Source of the DNA: Streptococcus dysgalactiae subsp. dysgalactiae
GTDB lineage: Bacteria > Bacillota > Bacilli > Lactobacillales > Streptococcaceae
Assembly: GCF_900459225.1 (NCBI RefSeq)
Contig: NZ_UHFH01000003.1
Span: 1,084,501-1,148,500, forward strand
Direction of reading: 5' to 3'
DNA length: 64,000 nt
The position numbers were made by a program, and so were the translations under genes. Under the pieces are notes generated by a model, which was not told the origin of the DNA, ran no database searches, and saw nothing but the letters and a program-made list of their open reading frames with translations. The stretch's first letter is position 1; each line of letters begins with the position of its first letter. Below, in pieces: positions 45,353-54,463 of the stretch.

Positions 45353-45890
45353 ACACATCACTTTAGCAGTCTCAGGCAGTATTTCTGCTTATAAGGCCGC
45401 AGACTTAACGAGTCAATTGGTGAAAAAAGGGCATGAGGTTACCGTTTTAATGACAGAAGCCGCCACTGCTTTTATCACGCCTTTAACACTGCAAGTATTA
45501 TCCAAAAATCCTGTTCATCTAGATGTGATGGCAGAAAATGATGTTAAGATTGTCAACCATATTGAATTGGCCAAACAAACCGACCTATTTATCCTTGCAC
45601 CAGCTAGTGCCAATAGCTTAGCCCATCTTTCTTATGGATTTGCAGATAATATTGTCTCCAGTGTCGCCCTTGCATTACCAGTGACAACCCCTAAGTTAAT
45701 AGCTCCAGCCATGAATACTAAAATGTACCAAAATCCGATTACCCAAGACAATATAAAACGCTTGTCTCAATTAGGTTTTACTGAAATCCCTCCTAAGACA
45801 AGCTTACTTGCTTGTGGGGATACTGGTCCTGGTGCTTTAGCTGATCTTGATGTCATTTTAGAAGCTATCGAAACGACGTTAAAATCCTAA
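45345..45890 (+). CDS. coaC: Phosphopantothenoylcysteine decarboxylase
   Basis: A 181-residue flavoprotein of the CoaC/Dfp family: N-terminal ITLAVSGSISAYKAADLTSQ, central NHIELAKQTDLFILAPASAN, then PAMNTKMYQNP containing the conserved PXMNXXMW-type motif. The active-site Cys is in SLLACGDTGPG. It removes CO2 to form 4-phosphopantetheine. ATG 45345 lies eight bases inside coaB with GGAA ahead, so the pair is coupled. The frame opens 26 codons earlier, but that part is only coaB read out of frame. Confidence 0.94.
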   Translation: MTKHITLAVSGSISAYKAADLTSQLVKKGHEVTVLMTEAATAFITPLTLQVLSKNPVHLDVMAENDVKIVNHIELAKQTDLFILAPASANSLAHLSYGFADNIVSSVALALPVTTPKLIAPAMNTKMYQNPITQDNIKRLSQLGFTEIPPKTSLLACGDTGPGALADLDVILEAIETTLKS

Positions 45891-45956
45891 TCTATTTGCC
45901 CTTGTCACCTAGTTCAAAATTAGGTATTATAATATAAAAACTTATTGGAGAATGAA

Positions 45957-46535
45957 ATGAATCGCCATAAATCATCAGATATTTCTCGAGTGGCTATCTT
46001 TTTTGCCATCATGTTAGTCATCCATTTTATCAGTAGTCTGGTATTCAACCTTTGGCCAGTACCAATCAAGCCAACATTAGTTCACATTCCAGTTATTGTC
46101 GCCTCTATTATTTATGGTCCGCGTATCGGTACCATTCTAGGTGGCTTGATGGGAGTAATCAGTGTTGTAACCAATACTGTGGTCCTTCTACCTACCAGTT
46201 ATCTCTTTTCACCTTTTGTGGATCAAGGAAATTTAGCTTCTCTCATGATTGCTATGGTACCTCGTTTGTTGATTGGTATTACTCCTTATTACTGCTACAA
46301 GTTTATTCATAATAAATTTGGTTTAGTCCTTTCTGGGCTTGTGGGCTCATTGACCAATACTGTTTTTGTCTTATCGGGTATTTTCGTCTTCTTCTCAACT
46401 GTTTTTGGTGGTAATATCAAAGCTTTACTGGCAACGATTGTCTCAACAAATGCTATTGTTGAAATGATTATTTCAGCACTCATTACCTTCACTCTTATCC
46501 CAACCTTATCGAAGTTAAATCGTAAATTGTCATAA
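45957..46535 (+). CDS. panT: ECF transporter S component, probably for pantothenate
   Basis: A 192-residue membrane protein with about six hydrophobic segments, of the ECF S-component type. It has PIKPTLVHIPVIVASIIYGP, then GGLMGVISV and the loop PTSYLFSPFV. It would pair with the shared EcfA/A'/T module encoded elsewhere. Its place directly after coaB-coaC, as in other streptococci, supports pantothenate as substrate. A TATAAT at 45928-45933 suggests a separate promoter. ATG 45957 follows GGAG; the TTG four codons earlier is less likely. Confidence 0.82.
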   Translation: MNRHKSSDISRVAIFFAIMLVIHFISSLVFNLWPVPIKPTLVHIPVIVASIIYGPRIGTILGGLMGVISVVTNTVVLLPTSYLFSPFVDQGNLASLMIAMVPRLLIGITPYYCYKFIHNKFGLVLSGLVGSLTNTVFVLSGIFVFFSTVFGGNIKALLATIVSTNAIVEMIISALITFTLIPTLSKLNRKLS

Positions 46536-46548
46536 ACTAGTCACATGT

Positions 46549-46577
46549 CCTCCTGCACAAGAGGGCATCTTTTTTTA
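46549..46577 (+). terminator. Terminator after panT
   Basis: TCCTC (46549-46553) and GAGGG around the loop, with a G-C-rich stem (GTCCTC/GAGGGC), are followed by ATCTTTTTTT. Confidence 0.7.
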
Positions 46578-46656
46578 AAATCCTATTGATTATCTGAAAA
46601 ATTGAAAAGAAGCTTGCAAACCCCTGCAAAAAATTAGTGATTTTTTCCTTTCAACG

Positions 46657-46678
46657 TGATATAATGAAAGCGGTTAAA
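46657..46678 (+). promoter_or_regulatory. pgm extended -10 with overlapping cre-like site
   Basis: TGATATAAT (46657-46665) is an extended -10 followed within one base by TGAAAGCGGTTAAA (46665-46678), one mismatch from the cre pattern. A cre at +1 would mean repression by CcpA of phosphoglucomutase. The -35 is weak. Confidence 0.5.
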
Positions 46679-46697
46679 AATATATAAGGAGACACCT

Positions 46698-48416
46698 ATG
46701 ACTTATACAGAAAATTATCAAAAATGGCTTGATGTTCCTGATCTGCCGACCTATCTAAAAGATGAATTGCTCCATATGGATGAAAAAAACAAAGAAGATG
46801 CTTTTTACACAAACCTTGAATTTGGAACAGCTGGTATGCGTGGTTATATTGGTGCTGGGACAAACCGTATTAATATCTATGTGGTTCGTCAAGCAACAGA
46901 AGGCCTTGCCAAATTAGTTGAATCAAAAGGCGAAACAGCCAAAAAAGCTGGGGTTGCTATTGCCTATGACTCACGACATTTTTCACCAGAATTCGCTTTC
47001 GAATCTGCCCAAGTATTAGCGGCCCATGGCATTAAATCTTATGTTTTTGAAAGCCTACGCCCTACTCCTGAGCTGTCTTTTGCTGTTCGTCATCTCGGAG
47101 CATTTGCTGGTATTATGGTAACTGCTAGTCATAACCCTGCTCCTTTTAATGGTTATAAAGTTTACGGTTCTGATGGTGGGCAAATGCCTCCAGCTGATGC
47201 TGATGCTTTAACTGACTATATTCGTGCGATTGATAACCCATTTGCTGTAGCCCTTGCTGACTTAGAAGAAGCTAAATCAACTGGTCTTATTGAAGTAATT
47301 GGTGAAGCCCTCGATGCTGCCTACCTTGAAGAGGTTAAAAGCGTTAATATCAACCAAGATTTGATTGACCAATACGGTCGTGACATGAAAATTGTCTACA
47401 CACCCCTTCATGGTACTGGAGAAATGCTAGCACGTCGCGCTTTAGCACAAGCTGGTTTCGAATCTGTTCAAGTTGTCGAAGCTCAAGCAAAACCAGACCC
47501 AGACTTCTCAACAGTTGCATCACCAAACCCTGAAAGTCAAGCTGCCTTTGCCTTAGCTGAAGAACTAGGGCGTCAAGTCGATGCTGATGTATTAGTGGCG
47601 ACTGATCCTGATGCTGACCGTCTCGGTGTTGAAATTCGTCAAGCTGATGGCAGTTATTGGAACCTTTCTGGTAACCAAATCGGTGCTCTTATCGCCAAAT
47701 ACATTTTAGAAGCTCACAAACAAGCTGGGACTCTCCCAGAGAATGCTGCATTAGCAAAATCAATAGTATCAACTGAATTAGTCACCAAAATTGCGGAAAG
47801 CTATGGTGCAACCATGTTTAACGTGTTAACAGGTTTCAAATTCATCGCTGAGAAAATCCAAGAATTTGAGGAAAAACATAACCATACCTACATGTTTGGG
47901 TTTGAAGAAAGCTTTGGTTACCTTATTAAACCGTTTGTTCGTGACAAAGATGCTATTCAAGCTGTTCTCCTCGTTGCTGAAATTGCAGCTTATTATCGTT
48001 CGCGAGGCCTAACTCTAGCTGATGGTATCGATGAAATCTTTAAAGAGTATGGTTACTTTGCCGAAAAAACCATTTCAGTTACCCTATCAGGTGTCGATGG
48101 TGCTGCTGAAATTAAGAAAATTATGGATAAATTCCGTGACAATGCCCCAAGTCAATTTAACCAAACTGATATTGTGCTAACAGAGGATTTCCTTGCACAA
48201 ACTGCAAGTTCTAAAGATGGCCAGACAACGTTAACAACTCCTCCAAGTAATGTCTTGAAATATACATTAGCAGATGATAGTTGGTTCGCAGTTAGACCAT
48301 CTGGCACTGAACCAAAAATTAAATTCTATATCGCTACAGTAGGTGATACCCTTAACAGTGCTGAAGAAAAAATTGCTAATATTGAAGCGGAAATCAACGC
48401 TTTTGTTGGTCAATAA
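46698..48416 (+). CDS. pgm: Phosphoglucomutase (alpha-D-phosphohexomutase family)
   Basis: A 572-residue enzyme converting glucose 1- and 6-phosphate, feeding nucleotide-sugar and capsule synthesis. The N-terminal FGTAGMRGYIGAGTNRIN is followed by TASHNP, whose Ser (about S144) is the phosphorylated residue. The metal loop is ATDPDADRLG, the sugar loop is FGFEESFGY, and the phosphate-binding RPSGTEPKIKFY is at the C-terminus. GGAGACACCT precedes ATG 46698. Length is typical of the PgcA/PgmA type found in streptococci. Confidence 0.95.
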   Translation: MTYTENYQKWLDVPDLPTYLKDELLHMDEKNKEDAFYTNLEFGTAGMRGYIGAGTNRINIYVVRQATEGLAKLVESKGETAKKAGVAIAYDSRHFSPEFAFESAQVLAAHGIKSYVFESLRPTPELSFAVRHLGAFAGIMVTASHNPAPFNGYKVYGSDGGQMPPADADALTDYIRAIDNPFAVALADLEEAKSTGLIEVIGEALDAAYLEEVKSVNINQDLIDQYGRDMKIVYTPLHGTGEMLARRALAQAGFESVQVVEAQAKPDPDFSTVASPNPESQAAFALAEELGRQVDADVLVATDPDADRLGVEIRQADGSYWNLSGNQIGALIAKYILEAHKQAGTLPENAALAKSIVSTELVTKIAESYGATMFNVLTGFKFIAEKIQEFEEKHNHTYMFGFEESFGYLIKPFVRDKDAIQAVLLVAEIAAYYRSRGLTLADGIDEIFKEYGYFAEKTISVTLSGVDGAAEIKKIMDKFRDNAPSQFNQTDIVLTEDFLAQTASSKDGQTTLTTPPSNVLKYTLADDSWFAVRPSGTEPKIKFYIATVGDTLNSAEEKIANIEAEINAFVGQ

Positions 48417-48423
48417 TAAGATA

Positions 48424-48453
48424 AAAGCTATCAGTAACAACTGATGGCTTTTT
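48424..48453 (+). terminator. Terminator after pgm
   Basis: AAAGCTATCAGT (48424-48435) pairs with ACTGATGGCTTT (48440-48451) with one G-T pair and a loop of four, then T residues. Confidence 0.9.
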
Positions 48454-48498
48454 GATGTGTTGTTTATGCCTCATTGCACCGTTAACAACATTGCCATC

Positions 48499-48547
48499 AA
48501 AAAACACCCCTAATGTTAGCACTTTGATGTCTAACATTAGGGGTGTT
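48499..48547 (-). terminator. Terminator of the nucleoside operon
   Basis: AACACCCCTAATGTTAG (48503-48519) is the exact complement of 48531-48547, a 17-bp stem with an 11-base loop. On the minus strand TTTTTT follows (48504-48499). Confidence 0.95.
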
Positions 48548-48584
48548 ACTATTAAAACTCATAAAGGGTTTAAATCTAATTCTT

Positions 48585-49553
48585 TTATTTTGATTTGATG
48601 TAATTGACACCATCCGCTTTTGGAGCAACAGCTTGTCCAAAAAAGGCTGCCAGGATAACGATAGTGACAACATATGGTGCAATTTGCAAGTAAACGGTTG
48701 GAATTTTTTCCAATACTGGCAATTGTGCTCCAATAACTGCTAAACTTTGCGATAAACCAAAGAAAAGACTAGATAGCATAGCGCCAACTGGATTCCATTT
48801 ACCAAAGATCATAGCTGCCAAAGCGATAAATCCAGGACCTAAGATAGTTGTTACGGCAAAGTTAACTGAGATTGACTGAGCATAAACAGCTCCACCGATT
48901 CCCCCTAGGAAACCTGAGATCATCACACCATAGTATTTCATTAAATAAACATTAATACCAAGTGTATCTGCTGCCTGTGGGTGCTCACCAACTGAACGTA
49001 AGCGTAAACCAAATCTTGTTTTGTAAAGAACAAACCAAGCAAGGAATGAGAAGGCAACTGCAAGATAACCAACTAGACTAGTATTTTTAAAGAAAATATC
49101 ACCAATCACAGGAATTTGTGATAGACCTGGGAAATCGAATTTCCCAAAAGATTGTTGAATATTATCCGTTTGTCCCTTACCATACATCACTTTAACCAAG
49201 AAGACCGCAAAGGAAGGCGCTAACAAGTTCAATACTGTACCACTGACAATGTGGTCAGCTCTAAAGTTGATGGTTGCTAAAGCATGAATCAAAGAGAAAA
49301 TCAAACCAACAATACCACCGACTAAAACGGCCATCCAAGGCGTTGCTTTTCCAAACGTTTGAGCAAATTCAAGGTTAAAGACAATTCCTGAGAAGGCTCC
49401 CATAACCATAATACCTTCTAAACCGACGTTAACAACACCAGAACGTTCTGAGAAAGTTCCCCCAATACTTGTGAAAATGAGTGGTGTTGCATAAATAAGC
49501 ATAGATGACACCAATAAGGCAAAAATCGTTACTAAACTCATCTTATTTACCAC
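48585..49553 (-). CDS. nupC: Nucleoside ABC transporter permease, second
   Basis: A 322-residue permease of the BPD_transp_2 type: GGTFSERSGVVNVGLEGIMV near the N-terminus, then INFRADHIVSGTVLNLLAP and LRSVGEHPQAADTLGINV. It pairs with NupB, the ATPase NupA and the lipoprotein BmpA to import nucleosides, as shown for the Lactococcus bmpA-nupABC system. Its start overlaps nupB by 11 bases. It is last in the operon, before a strong terminator. Confidence 0.92.
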   Translation of the reverse strand: MVNKMSLVTIFALLVSSMLIYATPLIFTSIGGTFSERSGVVNVGLEGIMVMGAFSGIVFNLEFAQTFGKATPWMAVLVGGIVGLIFSLIHALATINFRADHIVSGTVLNLLAPSFAVFLVKVMYGKGQTDNIQQSFGKFDFPGLSQIPVIGDIFFKNTSLVGYLAVAFSFLAWFVLYKTRFGLRLRSVGEHPQAADTLGINVYLMKYYGVMISGFLGGIGGAVYAQSISVNFAVTTILGPGFIALAAMIFGKWNPVGAMLSSLFFGLSQSLAVIGAQLPVLEKIPTVYLQIAPYVVTIVILAAFFGQAVAPKADGVNYIKSK

Positions 49554-50607
49554 CTTTCACTAATTTTTTAGGGCGAATAATGTAACGTTCAATGAGGTAA
49601 TGGGCACCAACAAAGAAGATGATGGAAGCGGTCACTACCTTAACAAGTTCTGGTGGAATACCTGCAATATTCATTCCTGGAGCGCCAATATTTAAGACAC
49701 CAAATAAGAATGAAGAGAAGAAAATACCGATTGGAGAATTTGCTGCAAGCAAGCTTACCGCCATACCATCAAAACCAACTGCTAAAGAAGATCCTTGAAC
49801 AAAGACATTTTCAAAGGTTCCTAGTCCTTCAACCACTCCTCCAAGACCTGCTAGGGCTCCAGAGATAATCATTGATAAAATGATAGTACGTTTTGATGAC
49901 ATCCCTGCGTATTCTGAGGCATGTGGGTTAAGCCCTACCGAACGAATTTCAAATCCAAGTGTTGTTTTGTTCAACAAGAACCAAATCACTGCAATAGCTA
50001 CAATGGCAAAGAAAATACCAATATTAATCCGCGAGTTGTTTGTTAAAGCAGATAACCAGTGAGTTTGGTAACTTGCATTATCGCTCACCTGAATCGTTGA
50101 GTCAATACTTTGTTTGACACTTTCCGGATATCCTTTTTGAATGATAGCATTACCAACATAAAGAATAATATAGTTCATCATGATGGTAACAATAACTTCA
50201 CTGGTACCAAGGTAAGCTCTCAAAATACCTGGAATAGCGCCCGCAATTCCTCCAGCAATCATACCAATTAAAACAGTCATGATAATCATAAGAGGGCGCG
50301 GCATGTCTGGATTAACTAATGCAAACCATCCGGCAGCAATCCAACCTGCTAAGGCTTGACCTGATAATCCGACGTTGAAGAAACCAGCGCGACTAGCAAC
50401 TGTAAATCCGAGTGCAATTAGAATCAGTGGCCCCATTGCTCGGAAAATCTCCCCGATATTTTTGACACTACCAAAAGCGATTTGGAACAGGCCTTCGTAA
50501 CCCCAAATTGGGTCGTAGCCAAAGATAAACATGATAATGGCGCCAAGTAAAAATCCTAATAAGACGGAAATCATTGGCACAGCAATTTTTTGTGCATTTT
50601 TAGACAT
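49543..50607 (-). CDS. nupB: Nucleoside ABC transporter permease, first
   Basis: A 354-residue permease. Family motifs are VASRAGFFNVGLSGQALAGW, GTSEVIVTIMMNYI and IRSVGLNPHASEYAGMSSKR, showing the same core pattern (NVGLxGQ, RSVGxNPxAxxxxGM) as NupC. ATG 50607 has GAGGAGGAAAGTC ahead and lies within the end of nupA; the frame opens nine codons earlier. It is coupled to both neighbours. Confidence 0.92.
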   Translation of the reverse strand: MSKNAQKIAVPMISVLLGFLLGAIIMFIFGYDPIWGYEGLFQIAFGSVKNIGEIFRAMGPLILIALGFTVASRAGFFNVGLSGQALAGWIAAGWFALVNPDMPRPLMIIMTVLIGMIAGGIAGAIPGILRAYLGTSEVIVTIMMNYIILYVGNAIIQKGYPESVKQSIDSTIQVSDNASYQTHWLSALTNNSRINIGIFFAIVAIAVIWFLLNKTTLGFEIRSVGLNPHASEYAGMSSKRTIILSMIISGALAGLGGVVEGLGTFENVFVQGSSLAVGFDGMAVSLLAANSPIGIFFSSFLFGVLNIGAPGMNIAGIPPELVKVVTASIIFFVGAHYLIERYIIRPKKLVKGGK

Positions 50608-52132
50608 GACTTTCCTCCTCATGAATTGAACCACCAGCCATCAAGATACCAAGTTCTTGCTTGTTAGTATCTTGTGGTAATACGATACCTTGAATTTTAC
50701 CATCATGAATAACTGCAATACGGTCTGATAAATTCAATATTTCATCAAGTTCAAAACTAACGACGAGAACAGCTTTGCCTTTATCACGTTCTTCGATCAG
50801 ACGCTTATGGATATATTCAATAGCTCCAACATCTAGCCCACGTGTTGGTTGGCTAACAATCAATAAATCAGGATCGCGGTCTACCTCACGAGCAATGATA
50901 GCTTTTTGTTGGTTACCACCTGAAAACCCTCGAGCAGGAACCAGTTCATTAGCACCACGAACATCAAATTCACTCATCAAGTTACGGGCGTATTCATTGA
51001 TTTTATTATAGTTTAGAATACCATTTTTACTTAGCGGTTCTTTGTAGTAGGTTTGCAAGGCTGTGTTTTCAGCTAGTGATAAATCCAACACCAAACCATC
51101 TCTATGACGGTCTTCTGGGACATGTCCTACTGATAACTCAGTGATTTTTCGAGAAGTCAAATGTGTTACTTCTTGATTTTTAATCATGATACTCCCTGAT
51201 TTCACCTTACGAAGACCAGTGATAGCCTGAATTAATTCTGATTGACCATTACCATCAATACCTGCAATACCAACGATTTCACCTGCCCTTACATCCAAAG
51301 ACAAGCCTTTAACTGCTGGAACCCCACGGTTTTCATCTACTTCTAGATTTTTAATAGACAAAACAATGTCCTTAGGTTCAGATGGTTTTTTAGTCGTTGT
51401 AAATGAAACAGAACGCCCAACCATCATTTTCGCTAAATCTTTTGAAGTCGCACCAGCTACATCAACTGTTTGAATACTCTTACCACGGCGAATAACCGTA
51501 ACTCGATCCGCAACAGCTCTAATTTCATCTAACTTGTGTGTGATTAAGACAATTGATTTGCCTTCTTTAACCAAATTGCGCATGATGCCCATTAATTCTT
51601 GAATCTCAGCTGGCGTTAAAACAGCTGTAGGCTCATCAAAAATCAAGATATCTGCACCGCGATACAAGGTTTTTAAAATCTCAACACGTTGTTGAGCTCC
51701 AACTGAAATATCAGCAACTTTAGCTGACGGATTGATTGCAAGGCCATATTTTTCAGACAGTTCTTTAATTTCTTTCGATGCTTGTTTAAGATCCAAGCGA
51801 CCGTTTTTCACCTTTTCGTTACCTAAAATAATATTTTCTGCAACTGTAAAGGCTTCTACCAGCATAAAGTGCTGATGGACCATTCCGATACCAAGTTTAG
51901 CGGATTTAGACGGCGAATCAATCAGAACTGGCTTTTCATTAATGACAATTTCTCCACTAGTTGGCTCCAAGAGACCAGCTAGCATATTCATCAAAGTTGA
52001 TTTACCTGCCCCATTTTCACCCAACAAGGCATGAATCTCACCTTTTCTGACATTCAAATTAATGTGGTCATTTGCAACAAAATCACCAAATTTTTTCGTG
52101 ATTTCTCTCATTTCAATGACATGCTGTGTCAT
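50600..52132 (-). CDS. nupA: Nucleoside ABC transporter ATP-binding protein
   Basis: A 510-residue ATPase with two ABC domains, like the sugar and nucleoside importers of the RbsA type. Domain one has [24 protein letters not shown] and LIFDEPTAVL; domain two has GIDGNGQSEL in place of a canonical Walker A, SGGNQQKAIIARE, then VSQPTRGLDVGA. The second site thus appears degenerate, which is usual in this family. ATG 52132 follows AAAGGAAATTATCCT. A series of hairpins separates it from bmpA. Confidence 0.93.
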   Translation of the reverse strand: MTQHVIEMREITKKFGDFVANDHINLNVRKGEIHALLGENGAGKSTLMNMLAGLLEPTSGEIVINEKPVLIDSPSKSAKLGIGMVHQHFMLVEAFTVAENIILGNEKVKNGRLDLKQASKEIKELSEKYGLAINPSAKVADISVGAQQRVEILKTLYRGADILIFDEPTAVLTPAEIQELMGIMRNLVKEGKSIVLITHKLDEIRAVADRVTVIRRGKSIQTVDVAGATSKDLAKMMVGRSVSFTTTKKPSEPKDIVLSIKNLEVDENRGVPAVKGLSLDVRAGEIVGIAGIDGNGQSELIQAITGLRKVKSGSIMIKNQEVTHLTSRKITELSVGHVPEDRHRDGLVLDLSLAENTALQTYYKEPLSKNGILNYNKINEYARNLMSEFDVRGANELVPARGFSGGNQQKAIIAREVDRDPDLLIVSQPTRGLDVGAIEYIHKRLIEERDKGKAVLVVSFELDEILNLSDRIAVIHDGKIQGIVLPQDTNKQELGILMAGGSIHEEESHV

Positions 52133-52165
52133 AGGATAATTTCCTTTCAATTCAATCTTCTATTT

Positions 52166-52245
52166 CAGTAAAGCTTGTCATTTGTCACAAGCTTTACTGA
52201 GATAAAAGTTATCTCAGTCCAAAAAGGGCGACCGACAAAGGTCGC
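52166..52245 (-). terminator. Three tandem hairpins between bmpA and nupA
   Basis: In transcription order: GCGACC/GGTCGC followed by CCTTTTTGG (52245-52221), TGAGATAA/TTATCTCA (52216-52198), and CAGTAAAGCTTGT/ACAAGCTTTACTG (52199-52166). The first resembles a leaky terminator and the others may stabilise the 3' end, allowing more BmpA than NupABC. Confidence 0.65.
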
Positions 52246-52263
52246 GCTTCTTGTTTTTAAACA

Positions 52264-53316
52264 TTATTTTTCAGGAACTTTAATGTCACCAGATTTAATT
52301 TTTGCTTTCGCTTCTTCGATAGCTTTAAGAGCTTCTTTTGAAACATTTGTAGTTGCGATTTCAACACCACCATCTTTCAAACCGTAAACAGTTGTTTTTC
52401 CACCTGGGAATTTTTTATCTGCTACTTGTTTGTTGATCAACTGAACAGCTTTACCAACTTCTTTGATTGATGATGCAAGTACAAAGTTTGCTTCTTTACC
52501 ATCTTTAGAAGTGTATTTTCCTTCATCTTTTTGGTCACGGTCAACACCGATTGCCCAAACTTTATCAGCTTCGTCACGTTTTTCGTTAACAGCTTTCGCT
52601 TCGTTGAAGACACCTGCTCCAGTTCCACCTGCTACTTGATAGATAACATCTGCACCTGCTGCGTATTGAGCTGCTGCAATTGTTTTACCTTTAGCAGCAT
52701 CACCGAATGATCCAGCATAATCTACTTTGATTTGGATGGAATCATCAACAGATTTAACACCTGCTTCAAATCCTTTTTCAAAACGAGTAATAACAGTACC
52801 TTCCATACCACCTACAAAACCAACAGTTTTAGTTTTAGTGGTTTTTGCTGCTGCAATACCTGCAAGGTAAGCTGCTTCGTGATCGGCGAAAGTAACACTT
52901 GCAACATTGTCTTTACCTTCAATTACGTCATCGATGATAACGAATTGAACACCGTCATTGTCGCCAGCTGCTTTGGCAATAGCATCTTTCAAAGCAAAAC
53001 CGATACCATAAACAACTTGGTAGCCGCTTGAAATTGCTGTATCAAGGTTAGTTGCATACTCAGATTCACTTGTAGATTGGAAGTAATCAAAACCAGCACC
53101 TTTTTTAAGGCCCATTTCTTTACCCCAAGCTTGTAAACCTTCCCAAGCTGATTGGTTGAATGATTTATCATCAACACCACCAGTATCAGTAACCATTGCA
53201 ACTTTTAAATCAGTTTTCCCTGCTTCTCCACCTTTAGAAGCACCACGGTTACCACAAGCAGCTAAACCTAGTAAAGCTACTGAAGCTAAACCAAGACCAA
53301 TAAATTTCTTGTTCAT
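52264..53316 (-). CDS. bmpA: Nucleoside-binding lipoprotein (BMP family)
   Basis: A 350-residue basic membrane protein-family lipoprotein. The signal peptide ends in a lipobox LLGLAAC with Cys at about residue 21. The mature part has AMVTDTGGVDDKSFNQSAWE, the BMP signature, and later GVDRDQKDEGKYTSKDG. It captures nucleosides outside the membrane for NupABC. GGAGGGTTCATATTC lies before ATG. It lies 94 bases after cdd in the same direction. Confidence 0.94.
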   Translation of the reverse strand: MNKKFIGLGLASVALLGLAACGNRGASKGGEAGKTDLKVAMVTDTGGVDDKSFNQSAWEGLQAWGKEMGLKKGAGFDYFQSTSESEYATNLDTAISSGYQVVYGIGFALKDAIAKAAGDNDGVQFVIIDDVIEGKDNVASVTFADHEAAYLAGIAAAKTTKTKTVGFVGGMEGTVITRFEKGFEAGVKSVDDSIQIKVDYAGSFGDAAKGKTIAAAQYAAGADVIYQVAGGTGAGVFNEAKAVNEKRDEADKVWAIGVDRDQKDEGKYTSKDGKEANFVLASSIKEVGKAVQLINKQVADKKFPGGKTTVYGLKDGGVEIATTNVSKEALKAIEEAKAKIKSGDIKVPEK

Positions 53317-53409
53317 GAATATGAACCCTCCTAAAAAATATTTCTAGCAACCTGGTTGCTGAAAGTAAATATAAAGCCAAGACGGCTAGATAACAAGAAT
53401 TAAGCCAGA

Positions 53410-53799
53410 TTATGATAAATCTGTAAATGAATAGGGAAGTAAATCACCAACAGTCGTTTCAAGGGTTTGACCATTTTGGGCAATTAAGGTAACAAGAGAG
53501 CTTGGTTCAAAGAACTCAACCATTACTTGTCGACAAGCACCGCAAGGAGAAACAGGTTCCTGTGTTTCACCATAAATCGCAATTTCTGCCAGCTCTTTAT
53601 GCCCGTCAGAAACAGCTTTAAAAATAGCTGTCCGCTCACCACAATTGGTTAATCCAAAACTAGCATTTTCAATGTTACAACCAGTATAGATTGTGCCATC
53701 TTTTGTTTTTAAGGCTGCACCAATAGGGAAGTGGGAATAAGGAACATAAGCGTGTTTACTGGCATCAATAGCTAAAGAAACTAAATCAGTAGCCACCAT
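53410..53799 (-). CDS. cdd: Cytidine deaminase
   Basis: A 129-residue zinc enzyme deaminating cytidine and deoxycytidine to uridine and deoxyuridine. [20 protein letters not shown] holds the zinc Cys and the catalytic Glu region (T-x-x-E changed to NCGERTA as in other short Cdd), and [11 protein letters not shown] holds the remaining two zinc cysteines. ATG 53799 lies 14 bases inside deoC; the frame opens four codons earlier. The product feeds Pdp in the same operon. Confidence 0.94.
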   Translation of the reverse strand: MVATDLVSLAIDASKHAYVPYSHFPIGAALKTKDGTIYTGCNIENASFGLTNCGERTAIFKAVSDGHKELAEIAIYGETQEPVSPCGACRQVMVEFFEPSSLVTLIAQNGQTLETTVGDLLPYSFTDLS

Positions 53800-54448
53800 T
53801 TGCAACTTCACCTTTCATAATGGTTACGCCAGCAGACGTTCCAATACGAGTAGCACCTGCTTCGATAAATGCCATAGCGTCTTCTAACGAACGCGCACCA
53901 CCAGCAGCCTTAACGCCGATATCAGAACCGACTGTTTGACGCATCAATTTAACATCTGAGATTGTTGCTCCACCAGTTGAAAATCCTGTGGATGTTTTAA
54001 CAAAATCAACGCCTGCTTTAACAGCCAATTGGCATGCTCTAACTTTCTCTTCATCTGTTAGAAGGCAAGCTTCAATGATGACTTTCACAAGTTTGTCCCC
54101 ACTTGCTTCAACAACAGCTCGTATATCATCTTCAACAGCTTGATCATCGCCTTGTTTCAAAAGACCAATATTAATCACCATGTCAATTTCGTCAGCGCCA
54201 TTTGCAATTGCATCTTTTGTTTCAAAAGCTTTAGTTGCTGATGTTGTTGCTCCTAGAGGAAAACCGACAACGGTACAAACTTTAACATCAGAATCTTTTA
54301 GTGCTTCCGCAGCATAAGCAACCCAACATGGATTCACACAGACACTAGCAAAATCATAAGTCTTTGCTTCATCAATCAATTGATCAAATTGTGATTGAAC
54401 GCTATCTGCTTTTAGCAACGTATGGTCGATGTATTTATTAATTTTCAT
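53786..54448 (-). CDS. deoC: Deoxyribose-phosphate aldolase
   Basis: A 220-residue class I aldolase cleaving deoxyribose 5-phosphate to acetaldehyde and glyceraldehyde 3-phosphate. It starts [11 protein letters not shown], has EIDMVINIG with the catalytic Asp, and [16 protein letters not shown] with the Schiff-base Lys, then GVKAAGGAR. It lies between pdp and cdd, so deoxyribose phosphate from pyrimidine deoxynucleosides goes to glycolysis. Confidence 0.96.
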   Translation of the reverse strand: MKINKYIDHTLLKADSVQSQFDQLIDEAKTYDFASVCVNPCWVAYAAEALKDSDVKVCTVVGFPLGATTSATKAFETKDAIANGADEIDMVINIGLLKQGDDQAVEDDIRAVVEASGDKLVKVIIEACLLTDEEKVRACQLAVKAGVDFVKTSTGFSTGGATISDVKLMRQTVGSDIGVKAAGGARSLEDAMAFIEAGATRIGTSAGVTIMKGEVANGGY

Positions 54449-54463
54449 TGTGATAATTCCTCC

